From Primorskyibacter flagellatus (GTDB lineage Bacteria; Pseudomonadota; Alphaproteobacteria; Rhodobacterales; Rhodobacteraceae): a stretch of 64,000 nucleotides of DNA. Positions 56,634 to 64,000 of this stretch are shown in pieces; the first letter of the stretch is position 1; each line of letters opens with the position of its first letter. The notes beneath the pieces were generated by a model. It made no database searches. It was not told where the DNA came from and saw nothing but the letters and a program-made list of their open reading frames with translations. Both the position numbers and the translations under genes were made by a program. The DNA lies in NCBI RefSeq assembly GCF_900176485.1, contig NZ_FWYD01000003.1:248001-312000 (forward strand), read 5' to 3'.

Positions 56634-56660
56634 AAGGTCCCGGCTCAGGGCCGGGACGGG
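56634..56660 (+). repeat. REP-like palindrome, third arm of the family
   Basis: Matches 24 of 27 bases of the arm at 56275-56301. Two of the three changes (position 11 G to C and position 17 C to G) face each other in the inner stem and keep the pairing, so the hairpin is under structural selection or was copied from a variant. It ends 20 bases before the dihydropyrimidinase ATG. Confidence 0.75.
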
Positions 56661-56680
56661 TTGGCACAGGGAGGCAAGAT

Positions 56681-58141
56681 ATGACCAAAGTCATCAAGAA
56701 CGGCACCGTCTGCACGGCGGATCGCACTTGGAAAGCGGATGTCCTGATCGAGGGCGAGGTGATCAAGCAGATCGGTGAAGACCTCAAAGGCGACGAATAT
56801 ATCGACGCGGAGGGCGCCTATGTCATCCCCGGTGGCATCGATCCGCATACTCATCTGGAGATGCCTTTCATGGGCACCACGGCGGCAGAGACCTTTGAGT
56901 CCGGCACTTGGGCGGCGGCCACCGGCGGCACGACGATGCTGGTGGATTTCTGTCTGCCCGGTGCGGATGGGTCGATCAAGAACGCCATCAACGAATGGCA
57001 CCGCAAATCCGCCCCGCAGATATGTGCTGACATCGGCTATCACATGGCGATCACCGGCTGGAACGAGACCATCTTCAACGAGATGAAGGACGCCGTTGAT
57101 ATGGGCGTCAACTCTTTCAAGCATTTCATGGCCTATAAGGGCGCGCTGATGATCGAGGATGACGAGATGTTCGCCTCTTTCAAGCGCTGCGCCGAACTCG
57201 GCGCACTGCCGATGGTGCACGCCGAAAACGGTGATCTGGTGGCCGAGATGCAGCAGAAATACTTCGATCAGGGCATCACCGGCCCCGAGGGTCACGCCTA
57301 TTCCCGCCCGCCGGAATTTGAAGGCGAGGCGGCCAATCGCGCGATCACCATCGCAGATGCGGCGGGGGTGCCGCTGTATATCGTGCATGTCTCTTGCGAG
57401 CAGGCGCATGAAGCCATCCGGCGCGCGCGTCAAAAGGGGATGCGGGTTTACGGCGAGCCGCTGATCCAGTTCCTGACACTCGACGAATCCGAGTATTTCA
57501 ACAAGGATTGGGACCACGCCGCCCGTCGTGTCATGTCGCCGCCCTTCCGGTCCAAGGATCATCAGGACAGCCTTTGGGCCGGGCTGCAATCGGGATCGTT
57601 GCAGGTGGTAGCCACGGATCATGCGGCCTTCAACACCGAACAAAAGCGCGCGGGCCGGGACGATTTCCGGATCATCCCCAACGGATCGAACGGGGTGGAG
57701 GAACGGCTGGCCGTGCTCTGGACCGAAGGGGTCGAAACCGGCCGCCTGACCCCGAACGAGTTTGTCGCGGCGACCTCGACCAATGTGGCGAAAATCCTCA
57801 ACATCTACCCCAGGAAGGGGGCCATCGTCGAAGGGGCGGATGCGGATATCGTGGTGTGGGATCCGAAAATCTCCAAGACGATCTCGCCCACGAACCACCA
57901 TTCAGTGCTGGACTACAACGTCTTTGAAGGGTTCAACGTGTCCGCGCAAAGCCGCTACACGCTTAGCCGTGGCGAGGTGATTTGGGCCTGGGGCCAGAAT
58001 TCGCAACCCCAACCCGGCCGCGGCAAGTTCGTCCCGCGCCCCGCATTCCCATCTGCGCATGAGGCGCTGAGCAAGTGGAAGGCACTGACCGCGCCCAAGA
58101 TGATCCAGCGCGATCCGCTGAACATTCCGGCGGGGATATGA
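56681..58141 (+). CDS. hydA: Dihydropyrimidinase
   Basis: A 486-residue cyclic amidohydrolase: GGIDPHTHLEMPFMGT (metal His pair), FKHFMAYKGALM with the carboxylatable Lys, VHAENGDLV, YIVHVSCEQA and ATDHAAFN. Opens dihydrouracil or dihydrothymine rings; the carbamoyl product goes to the upstream hydrolase. GGGAGGCAAG precedes ATG 56681. Dihydropyrimidine dehydrogenase genes (preT/preA) are not in the window. Confidence 0.93.
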   Translation: MTKVIKNGTVCTADRTWKADVLIEGEVIKQIGEDLKGDEYIDAEGAYVIPGGIDPHTHLEMPFMGTTAAETFESGTWAAATGGTTMLVDFCLPGADGSIKNAINEWHRKSAPQICADIGYHMAITGWNETIFNEMKDAVDMGVNSFKHFMAYKGALMIEDDEMFASFKRCAELGALPMVHAENGDLVAEMQQKYFDQGITGPEGHAYSRPPEFEGEAANRAITIADAAGVPLYIVHVSCEQAHEAIRRARQKGMRVYGEPLIQFLTLDESEYFNKDWDHAARRVMSPPFRSKDHQDSLWAGLQSGSLQVVATDHAAFNTEQKRAGRDDFRIIPNGSNGVEERLAVLWTEGVETGRLTPNEFVAATSTNVAKILNIYPRKGAIVEGADADIVVWDPKISKTISPTNHHSVLDYNVFEGFNVSAQSRYTLSRGEVIWAWGQNSQPQPGRGKFVPRPAFPSAHEALSKWKALTAPKMIQRDPLNIPAGI

Positions 58142-58507
58142 ATGCTCGCCGCGCATCTTTTTGTCACCGCGGTTGGGATGGCGTTTTTCGTGGGGATCGT
58201 TTGGTCCGCTTCATGGATAGCGAACCGGTGGCTACATCGGATCGCCGCCTTTGGAATCGGGGCGCTGGCGAGCATCTGGCTTGCACAAAACATTGTTCGC
58301 GGGATCTTTCATTGTTTGCACGCCCCTCGTTATGTTCCCCCTGCGCCCGGTGAGGGCGGGGAGGGGCAAATGATATTCAACTGCGATTCCGCAGGCGGAG
58401 TTATTGATCGGGTTTACCTATATGTCATTGGTCCACTGGCCTTGATTACGCTGATATTAATTTCCGTGCGCTTTTTGCGGGCCAAACCGGTAGTGAATGC
58501 GCCATGA
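58142..58507 (+). CDS. Small membrane protein of unknown function in the pyrimidine operon
   Basis: A 121-residue protein with three hydrophobic stretches (about 4-26, 34-55 and 90-112) and a polar loop with two Pro/Gly-rich runs (YVPPAPGEGGEG). It matches no family that I recognise. Its ATG directly follows the hydA stop and its 3' end overlaps the ABC ATPase start by 4 bases, so it is almost certainly translated as part of the operon. A transporter accessory role is possible, but nothing in the sequence proves it. Confidence 0.6.
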   Translation: MLAAHLFVTAVGMAFFVGIVWSASWIANRWLHRIAAFGIGALASIWLAQNIVRGIFHCLHAPRYVPPAPGEGGEGQMIFNCDSAGGVIDRVYLYVIGPLALITLILISVRFLRAKPVVNAP

Positions 58508-59286
58508 ACCGCTCTGTGATTTCCGCCAGTGATTTATCGCTGACGTTCCAAACCAACGATGGCCCCGTCCATGCGCTCAAGGACGTGTCGCTGGATATCC
58601 ATAAGGGCGATTTCGTCAGCTTCATCGGCCCATCCGGCTGCGGCAAGACGACGTTCCTGCGCGTCATGGCCGATCTGGAGCATCCGACAGGGGGCAGCAT
58701 CACAGTCAATGGCGTCAGCGCGGCGGAGGCGCGGCGCAACCGCGCCTATGGTTATGTGTTTCAGGCGGCGGGGCTGTACCCGTGGCGCACGATCGGCGGC
58801 AACATCCGCCTGCCGCTGGAGATCATGGGGTATTCCAAGGCGGATCAGGCTGAACGGGTGGCCCGAGTGTTGGAACTGGTGGAACTTGACGGGTTCGAGA
58901 AGAAATTCCCGTGGCAGCTTTCGGGGGGGATGCAGCAGCGGGCCTCGATCGCGCGCGCGCTGGCATTTGACGCGGATATTCTTCTGATGGATGAACCTTT
59001 CGGGGCGCTGGACGAGATTGTCCGCGACCATCTGAACGAACAGCTTCTGGCGTTATGGAGAAGAACGGAAAAGACCATCGCCTTTGTCACGCATTCGATC
59101 CCCGAGGCGGTGTATCTGTCCACCAAAATCGTGGTGATGAGCCCGCGCCCCGGACGGATCAGCGACGTGATCGACAGCCCTTTGCCCAAGGAGCGCCCGC
59201 TGGAAATCCGCGATACGCCCGAATTCATCGAGATCGCGCATCGGGTGCGCGATGGGTTGCGCGCGGGGCATGGTTATGATGACTGA
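58504..59286 (+). CDS. ABC transporter ATP-binding protein (SsuB/TauB-type)
   Basis: A 260-residue ABC ATPase with Walker A GPSGCGKTT (about 39-47), Q-loop YVFQAAGLYPW, signature LSGGMQQR (about 139-146), Walker B ILLMDEPFGALD and H-loop VTHSIPEAV. The family energises NMT1/SsuA-type importers. Its partners are the two permeases and the binding protein downstream; the context implies pyrimidine-related uptake. Confidence 0.92.
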   Translation: MNRSVISASDLSLTFQTNDGPVHALKDVSLDIHKGDFVSFIGPSGCGKTTFLRVMADLEHPTGGSITVNGVSAAEARRNRAYGYVFQAAGLYPWRTIGGNIRLPLEIMGYSKADQAERVARVLELVELDGFEKKFPWQLSGGMQQRASIARALAFDADILLMDEPFGALDEIVRDHLNEQLLALWRRTEKTIAFVTHSIPEAVYLSTKIVVMSPRPGRISDVIDSPLPKERPLEIRDTPEFIEIAHRVRDGLRAGHGYDD

Positions 59287-59449
59287 GGCCTGCGTTGCGC
59301 GTCGTGCTGCCCGCAAGGCCGCACTGATGTCCGTCCGTCCGAAAGCCGAAACATCGACCGACGATGCCTGTGGCGAAGCCGACAGTTTAGAATGGGGTCC
59401 GATGCTGCGTGCCAGTATTGCGCGCTTGCGGACGGAGTGGCGGCGATGA
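59279..59449 (+). other. 56-codon frame in a 159-base interruption between ATPase and permease genes
   Basis: ATG 59279 (or 59276) to TGA 59447-59449, overlapping both neighbours. The stretch MSVRPKAETSTDDACGEADS does not look like a protein of this operon; I recall MSxxPKAxx-type frames arising from intergenic repeats in other alphaproteobacteria. Spacing elsewhere in this operon is 4-base overlaps, so this is probably an inserted repeat remnant, not a gene. Confidence 0.3.
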
Positions 59450-60315
59450 GGCGTTTTGGTCCGGTGCTGGTGGTCGTGCTGACGATCTTTGCCATCTGGT
59501 ATGTCGGCAGTTTTCTGATGAACCGCACATGGGTGATGGATCAGGCCGCGCGGGCCGGGACTGAACCGGGCTTCACGGAAGTATTGCGCGATACGATGAA
59601 TCAGGATCGTGCCAAACTGCCCGCGCCGCACCAAGTTGCGGCAGAGCTGTATGACGGGGTGGTCAACAAGAAGGTCACCTCGAAACGCAGTCTGGTTTAT
59701 CACGGGTTCATCACGTTTCAGGCGACGATGGCAGGCTTTGCGCTGGGGATCATTGCCGGCGTCGCGCTGGCGGTTGCCATCGTGCTGAGCCGTTTTGCGG
59801 ACCTGACGCTGATGCCATGGGCGATCATCAGCCAGACCATCCCGGTGGTGGCACTCGCGCCGATGATCGTGGTGCTGGCCAATGCCGCCGGTGCGGGTAG
59901 CCTGATGGTGCCAAAGGCGATCATCGCGGGGTATCTTGGCTTCTTTCCCATACTTGTCAGCATGGTTGCGGGCTTGCGCAGCCCTGACGGAATGCAACTG
60001 GATTTGCTGCGCACCTATGGCGCATCCCCGGGCCAGGTGTTCTGGAAATTACGCCTGCCCGCATCCTTGCCCTATTTCTTCGCCTCGCTGAAAATCGCAG
60101 TGGCGGCCAGCCTCGTCGGTGCCATCGTAGGCGAGCTGCCAACGGGCGCGATCTCTGGCTTGGGCGCGCGGATGCTGATCGGATCGCAATTCGGCAATCC
60201 GATGATCATGTGGTCGGCACTGTTTGCCGCGGCAATCCTGGCAGCCTTGCTGATATGGATCGTCTCCGGGATCGAGAAAATTGCGGTGCGGACGATGGGC
60301 GGAGGGCAGACATGA
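59446..60315 (+). CDS. ABC transporter permease (NMT1/SsuC-type importer)
   Basis: A 289-residue BPD_transp_1 permease: N-terminal anchor (VLVVVLTIFAIWYVG), periplasmic loop, then the permease domain with the EAA loop RTYGASPGQVFWKLRLPASLPYFFASLK (shown as YGASPGQVFWKLRLPAS). GGAG sits 8 bases before ATG 59446. Paired with the next permease, overlapping by 4 bases. Confidence 0.9.
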   Translation: MRRFGPVLVVVLTIFAIWYVGSFLMNRTWVMDQAARAGTEPGFTEVLRDTMNQDRAKLPAPHQVAAELYDGVVNKKVTSKRSLVYHGFITFQATMAGFALGIIAGVALAVAIVLSRFADLTLMPWAIISQTIPVVALAPMIVVLANAAGAGSLMVPKAIIAGYLGFFPILVSMVAGLRSPDGMQLDLLRTYGASPGQVFWKLRLPASLPYFFASLKIAVAASLVGAIVGELPTGAISGLGARMLIGSQFGNPMIMWSALFAAAILAALLIWIVSGIEKIAVRTMGGGQT

Positions 60316-61094
60316 CCGGGCAGCCATCCTTGTTTTTGCGGATCGGGTTGCCGCTTGGGTTCGGGATCGCCGTGCTTGTCTTGTGGGAGCTGTTTGTTGT
60401 CGGATTCAACATCCCCCGTGCGATCCTGCCCGCACCGTCGGAGATTTGGGCCGCCATCCAACGCTCAACTGCGATCCTCTGGGTCGATTGGGTGCAGACC
60501 GTACTGAAAGGGGCGTTGACCGGCCTTCTGATCGGGGCGGTTGCGGGCTTTGTGGCTGCATTGGCGATTGACCGCGTGGATTTCCTGCGTCGCGGCCTGT
60601 TGCCGGTAGCCAATTTCGTGGCGGCCCTGCCGATCGTCGGGGTCGCGCCGATCATGGTGATGTGGTTCGGATTTGACTGGCAGTCCAAGGCTGCGGTTGT
60701 GGTGGTCATGGTGTTCTTCCCGATCCTGGTGAACACGCTGGCAGGGCTGGCGGCAACCGACAGGATGCAGCGCGACCTGATGCGCACCTATTCGGCGAGC
60801 CATGCACAGACCCTGACCAAATTGCGCCTGCCCGCAGCCATGCCGTTTGTCTTCAATGGCCTGAAAATCTCGGCCACCCTTGCGTTGATCGGTGCTATCG
60901 TGGCGGAGTATTTCGGCTCGCCCACCAAAGGCATGGGGTTCCGCATCTCGACAGAGGTCGGACGGTTGGGGATTGATATGGTCTGGGCCGAAATCGCCGT
61001 TTCTGCGCTGACAGGAACGGTTCTCTACGGGTTCGTCGTACTGATCGAGCGTTGGGTGACCTTTTGGCACCCGTCGCAACGGCGGGGCCGATAA
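60312..61094 (+). CDS. ABC transporter permease (NMT1/SsuC-type importer)
   Basis: A 260-residue permease with six spans and the EAA loop TYSASHAQTLTKLRLPAAMP. ATG 60312 overlaps the previous stop. It forms the second half of the heterodimeric channel. The binding-protein gene follows after 35 bases. Confidence 0.9.
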   Translation: MTGQPSLFLRIGLPLGFGIAVLVLWELFVVGFNIPRAILPAPSEIWAAIQRSTAILWVDWVQTVLKGALTGLLIGAVAGFVAALAIDRVDFLRRGLLPVANFVAALPIVGVAPIMVMWFGFDWQSKAAVVVVMVFFPILVNTLAGLAATDRMQRDLMRTYSASHAQTLTKLRLPAAMPFVFNGLKISATLALIGAIVAEYFGSPTKGMGFRISTEVGRLGIDMVWAEIAVSALTGTVLYGFVVLIERWVTFWHPSQRRGR

Positions 61095-61129
61095 CAATGA
61101 AACGCGATCAACAACACGGAGTTTAAAGA

Positions 61130-62119
61130 ATGACGATGAACAAGATTGCCGGACTGGCCGTTGCCGCAGGGCTGATCGCTTCGGGCGCACAGGCGGCGGA
61201 TGATCTGACGCTGCAACTGAAATGGGTCACACAGGCCCAGTTCGGGGGCTATTATGTGGCGCTGGAAAAAGGCTTTTACGAGGACGAGGATCTGAACGTC
61301 ACGATCAAGCCGGGCGGCCCGGATATCGCGCCCACACAGGTGATCGCAGGCGGTGGCGCCGATGTGGTCGTCGAATGGATGCCCGCCGCGCTGGCCGCGC
61401 GTGAAAAGGGGTTGCCGCTGGTCAATATCGCGCAGCCTTTCAAGTCGTCGGGCATGATGCTGACCTGCCTCAAGGAAAGTGGCATCGAAGGCCCCGAGGA
61501 TTTCCCCGGCAACACGCTGGGTGTCTGGTTCTTCGGCAATGAATACCCGTTCCTGTCCTGGATGAGCCAGCTTGGAATCCCGACAGAGGGCGGTGAGGAC
61601 GGTGTCGAAGTTCTGAAACAGGGCTTCAACGTCGATCCGCTGTTGCAGAAGCAGGCGGTGTGCATCTCGACCATGACCTATAACGAATACGGTCAGGTTC
61701 TGGATGCGGGAATCGCCGAAGAAGACCTTGTGACGTTCAAATATGAGGATCAGGGCGTCGCGACGCTTGAAGACGGGTTGTATGTTCTGGAGGACACGCT
61801 GTCGGACGAAGCGACCGTTGATAAGCTCGCCCGTTTCGTGCGCGCCTCGATGAAGGGCTGGAAATACGCCGAAGAGAACCCGGATGAAGCCGCAGAGATC
61901 GTGCTGGAATATGACGAGACGGGCGCGCAGACCGAAGCGCATCAAAAGCGGATGATGCGCGAGATTGGCAAGCTGACCTCAGGCTCGAACGGTGCGTTGG
62001 ACGAGGCGGATTATCAACGGACCGTCGACTCGTTGCTGTCGGGCGGATCCGATCCGGTGATCACCAAGCAGCCCGAAGGTGCCTGGACTCACGCCGTCAC
62101 CGACAAGGCGCTGAATTAA
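61130..62119 (+). CDS. ABC transporter substrate-binding protein (NMT1/THI5-like)
   Basis: A 329-residue periplasmic protein: signal peptide MTMNKIAGLAVAAGLIASGAQA, then LTLQLKWVTQAQFGGYYVALEKGFYED (shown as LKWVTQAQFGGYYVA), the NMT1-type N-terminal fold for pyrimidine, riboflavin or sulfonate ligands, and GGGADVVVEW in the cleft. Given dihydropyrimidinase and ureidopropionase genes in the same operon, a pyrimidine base or its dihydro form is the likely ligand. Final gene of the operon. Confidence 0.9.
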   Translation: MTMNKIAGLAVAAGLIASGAQAADDLTLQLKWVTQAQFGGYYVALEKGFYEDEDLNVTIKPGGPDIAPTQVIAGGGADVVVEWMPAALAAREKGLPLVNIAQPFKSSGMMLTCLKESGIEGPEDFPGNTLGVWFFGNEYPFLSWMSQLGIPTEGGEDGVEVLKQGFNVDPLLQKQAVCISTMTYNEYGQVLDAGIAEEDLVTFKYEDQGVATLEDGLYVLEDTLSDEATVDKLARFVRASMKGWKYAEENPDEAAEIVLEYDETGAQTEAHQKRMMREIGKLTSGSNGALDEADYQRTVDSLLSGGSDPVITKQPEGAWTHAVTDKALN

Positions 62120-62151
62120 CGCCGGAGCCTATCGCAATCTGATACAGAATT

Positions 62152-62174
62152 GGGGCGGTCCGAGGGGCCGCCCC
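62152..62174 (+). terminator. Hairpin after the pyrimidine importer operon
   Basis: GGGGCGGTCC (62152-62161), loop GAG, GGGCCGCCCC (62165-62174): 10-bp stem with one G-T pair, 33 bases after the stop of the binding-protein gene. No immediate T tract (GACGCGTTCTG follows). Confidence 0.5.
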
Positions 62175-62288
62175 GACGCGTTCTGAAACGTTTTGGGGTT
62201 TGCGGCTGGATTTCAATCTTTCCAGCCACAGTTTGATTAAGGGTGTGATGTAACATCGCTATGACGAGCTGTTTTGGAAGCCGCCGGA

Positions 62289-62981
62289 TCATGCTCGGCC
62301 ACGCAACTGGTGCGTGGAAATCGCATGAAACATCCCGTCGGCGTCTTCGCCCGCAAGGGTCAGCGCGTCCAGCGCGAAGGGCGTGGGCAGGATCGGTGTC
62401 AGATGATCGGCAAGCGTCGCCTCAAGCATCCGCGCCTGAGCGACCGGCAGCTTGCTGCTCAGCGTGAGGTGGAGCCGGAATTGGTCCATCACATAGGGAT
62501 AGCCCCAGCGTTGTAACATTTGCTTCTGCCGGTCGGATAAAGGGTGTGACCCGTAGCGATCAAGGTCGGCCTGACTTAACGGCGCGCGGAAAACATCAAG
62601 CGCCTCTACCGTCCGCGCCGCAAGATTCGCAATCGCGGTGGTCTCTCTCGCAGGTGTCAGTGCCACAAGACGGCCCAGACGAGTGATCTTCAGAGAGTCG
62701 GCAAACGCGGGGGGCAGGCGCACGGACAGTGTTTCCAGTGCCGCTGCAAGTGTGGTCGCGCTTTGTTCATCAGCCAGCCGGAAGGGTGGCTTGATCGTTG
62801 CGTGAAACCCGTAGCGGCGCGGTGTTTCGGTCAGGCTATGTGCAGGCGCATGCAGCCCGTTTACCACCGGGGCGGTGCAGGCCATGCCGGTCAACATGTC
62901 CCAGCCCAACCACGCCGCGCCGAACCGTGCCAGCGCGCTTTCCTGAGGTGTGTAATAGATCGCGTAACGGCGATAGGTCAT
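62289..62981 (-). CDS. DUF1045 family 2H phosphoesterase-like protein
   Basis: A 230-residue protein with two HxT motifs, YGFHATIKPPF (about 57-67) and FRLHLTLSSKL (about 167-177), the hallmark of the 2H phosphoesterase fold. DUF1045 proteins are often encoded with C-P lyase phosphonate genes (PhnM partners); here none is adjacent, though an orphan PhnM-like gene lies 18 kb away. Probably acts on a cyclic phosphodiester. ATG 62981; the gene is divergent from nothing and lies downstream of ycaQ on the same strand. Confidence 0.82.
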   Translation of the reverse strand: MTYRRYAIYYTPQESALARFGAAWLGWDMLTGMACTAPVVNGLHAPAHSLTETPRRYGFHATIKPPFRLADEQSATTLAAALETLSVRLPPAFADSLKITRLGRLVALTPARETTAIANLAARTVEALDVFRAPLSQADLDRYGSHPLSDRQKQMLQRWGYPYVMDQFRLHLTLSSKLPVAQARMLEATLADHLTPILPTPFALDALTLAGEDADGMFHAISTHQLRGRA

Positions 62982-62998
62982 GCGGTCTCCGCGATACG

Positions 62999-63023
62999 CG
63001 CGCCGGGCCTGACCCGGCGCCTT
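62999..63023 (-). repeat. REP-like palindrome, fifth family member
   Basis: Read on the minus strand: AAGGCGCCGGGTCAGG then CCCGGCGCG. It shares the AAGG start, the CCGGGTCA core and hairpin form with the arms at 56.2 kb, and the adjoining CCTTTTGG flank (plus strand) with the left arm there. It sits in the 48-base gap between ycaQ and the DUF1045 gene and may end ycaQ transcripts. Confidence 0.55.
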
Positions 63024-63029
63024 TTGGCA

Positions 63030-64000
63030 TTACAGCGTTTCGGCGATCAGCGGCCCAGCGGGAAAACGAACGTCTTCCAGCTTGGCAAAGCGGGCGATGC
63101 GGGCCAGTTCCGCTTCCAGCCGTGCGTGGCGGGCGTCAGTCCAGCGCACACCGCGTTCGGGCCAGACTGCGGCAACGTTCAGAACCCCCGCCGACCGGTC
63201 AGCTTTCATGTCGATCCGCCCCACCAGCCGGTCGCCTTCCAGCAACGGAAAGACGTAATAGCCATAAATGCGTTTGGGGGCCGGGGTAAAGACCTCGATC
63301 CGGTAGTGAAACCCGAACAGGCGCTCTGCCCGGGCGCGGTCGCGCAGCGCCGGATCGAACGGGCTGAGCACGCGCATCCGGGCAGGTGGCTTGGGCGCGT
63401 TTTGTGCGGCGTCCGCGATGCCGGGCCGCGCGACAGAGCGGCGCAGGCTGCCATCCGTGCCTTCGATGTCAATCTCTTGCAAAGCGCCCGATGCCAGACC
63501 GCGCGCTACCCAGGCCTTCGCCTCGGCGGCGGTGGCCTTGGCCCAGAAGGCTGCGATTTCGCCGGCAGTGGCAAAACCCAGGCGGTCCAGCGCCGCGTTG
63601 CAGGCCCAATTGATTGTCTCGGCCTCGGTGGGACGGTGGGCAAGATGGCGTTCGGGGATCACGTTTTCGGCCAGATCGTAGATCTTGCGAAACCCCTCGC
63701 GCCGCGTCACCGCCAGCGCGCCCGACCGCCAGAGATATTCCAGCGCCGTTTTTGACGGGTGCCATTCCCACCAGCCGCCCGAGCTGCGGCCTTCGTCCTT
63801 GCCGACCTCGGACGAACTGGCGGGACCGTGGGTGCGGATGTGATCCAGCACCGGCTGCGTCTTGTGTTCGAAACCGTCCGGGCGTCCCTTGCGCCATTGC
63901 TTTCCCAGCGCAGCAGCGTCACGGGCACAGCGCAGGTGCCAATAGGGATAGAATTCTGTGGGGATCACCGCAGCATCATGCGTCCAGTGTTCAAATATCG
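63030..64000 (-). CDS. YcaQ family DNA glycosylase-like winged-helix protein (5' end beyond the window)
   Basis: The minus-strand frame runs to 64000 without a start (a GTG at 63968 lies internal), so the N-terminus is missing and about 323 residues are visible of a family of about 400. FEHWTHDAA just before the GTG and LSPFDPALRDRARAERLFGFHYRIE (shown as SPFDPALRDR and LFGFHYRIE) are YcaQ (HTH_42) features; YcaQ repairs interstrand crosslinks. Confidence in the family is good; catalytic residues were not checked. Confidence 0.83.
   Translation of the reverse strand, partial: IFEHWTHDAAVIPTEFYPYWHLRCARDAAALGKQWRKGRPDGFEHKTQPVLDHIRTHGPASSSEVGKDEGRSSGGWWEWHPSKTALEYLWRSGALAVTRREGFRKIYDLAENVIPERHLAHRPTEAETINWACNAALDRLGFATAGEIAAFWAKATAAEAKAWVARGLASGALQEIDIEGTDGSLRRSVARPGIADAAQNAPKPPARMRVLSPFDPALRDRARAERLFGFHYRIEVFTPAPKRIYGYYVFPLLEGDRLVGRIDMKADRSAGVLNVAAVWPERGVRWTDARHARLEAELARIARFAKLEDVRFPAGPLIAETL

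Overview
The window looks like chromosomal DNA from a high-GC alphaproteobacterium of the Rhodobacterales (Roseobacter/Rhodobacter group). The basis is protein character and gene neighbourhoods: an RpoH-II type heat-shock sigma factor, an Hsp20-DUF1150 pair, a DmdB-like acyl-CoA ligase, a RutR-controlled reductive pyrimidine pathway, CIRCE-groESL, and the rimI-tsaB-nifU ... trpS ... murJ-glnD ... rsmI-yraN-gshB housekeeping string. I found no rRNA, tRNA, CRISPR array, transposase or prophage. Genes are tightly packed with many 4-bp ATGA/TGATG overlaps. No database search was possible; assignments rest on motifs and family knowledge.

Layout. 1-549 is the 3' end of a RecD-like helicase. 620-5385 is a five-gene acyl-CoA operon (ligase, MaoC hydratase, ACAD10/11-like dehydrogenase, APH-fold kinase, PaaI-like thioesterase) that resembles the levulinate / 4-hydroxyacid logic. 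5438-7541 (minus) holds a 4HBT thioesterase, a TIGR02186 protein and a TauE/SafE permease. 7641-12434 (minus) is a complete BMP-type nucleoside ABC importer with its own promoter and terminator. 12588-25118 (mostly minus) is housekeeping: rimI, tsaB, nifU, usp, a class IV aminotransferase, trpS, a phospholipase D family protein, murJ, glnD and an LppC-type lipoprotein, with a plus-strand rhomboid-fold protein lacking its catalytic residues. 25211-28355 carries rsmI, yraN, gshB and an esterase, overlapping convergently with yifB/comM. 30252-36903 carries rpoH2, coaBC, dut, a membrane-anchored MoeB/ThiF protein, an M3 peptidase and a DUF2161 nuclease-fold protein. 38042-40195 is CIRCE, groES, groEL and a strong terminator.

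40289-46768 is more accessory: an FNR-box-preceded secreted tail-collar protein, a GNAT, a NUDIX protein, a secreted lipase-like hydrolase overlapped by an orphan PhnM-like amidohydrolase, purK/purE, a DUF465 protein, and an Hsp20-DUF1150 pair behind a sigma-32-like promoter. 46769-47339 has no convincing gene but ends in a good plus-strand terminator. Then come sat-cysC, trxB, an Lrp regulator, pgeF, an NDUFAF7-like methyltransferase, lgt and ubiK. 54079-62119 is a pyrimidine catabolism and uptake module: a RutR-type regulator diverges from a ureidopropionase, dihydropyrimidinase and an NMT1-type ABC importer, with a 16-bp palindrome in the divergent gap. A 2H-phosphoesterase (DUF1045) and a truncated YcaQ glycosylase end the window.

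The most notable observations are a family of REP-like palindromes (five copies, one with a compensatory stem change) bracketing a GIY-YIG ORF inside the pyrimidine operon, CtrA-like half-sites upstream of comM, the pseudo-rhomboid, the candidate unannotated transcript at 46836-47325, and the 4-hydroxyacyl-CoA-like cluster.
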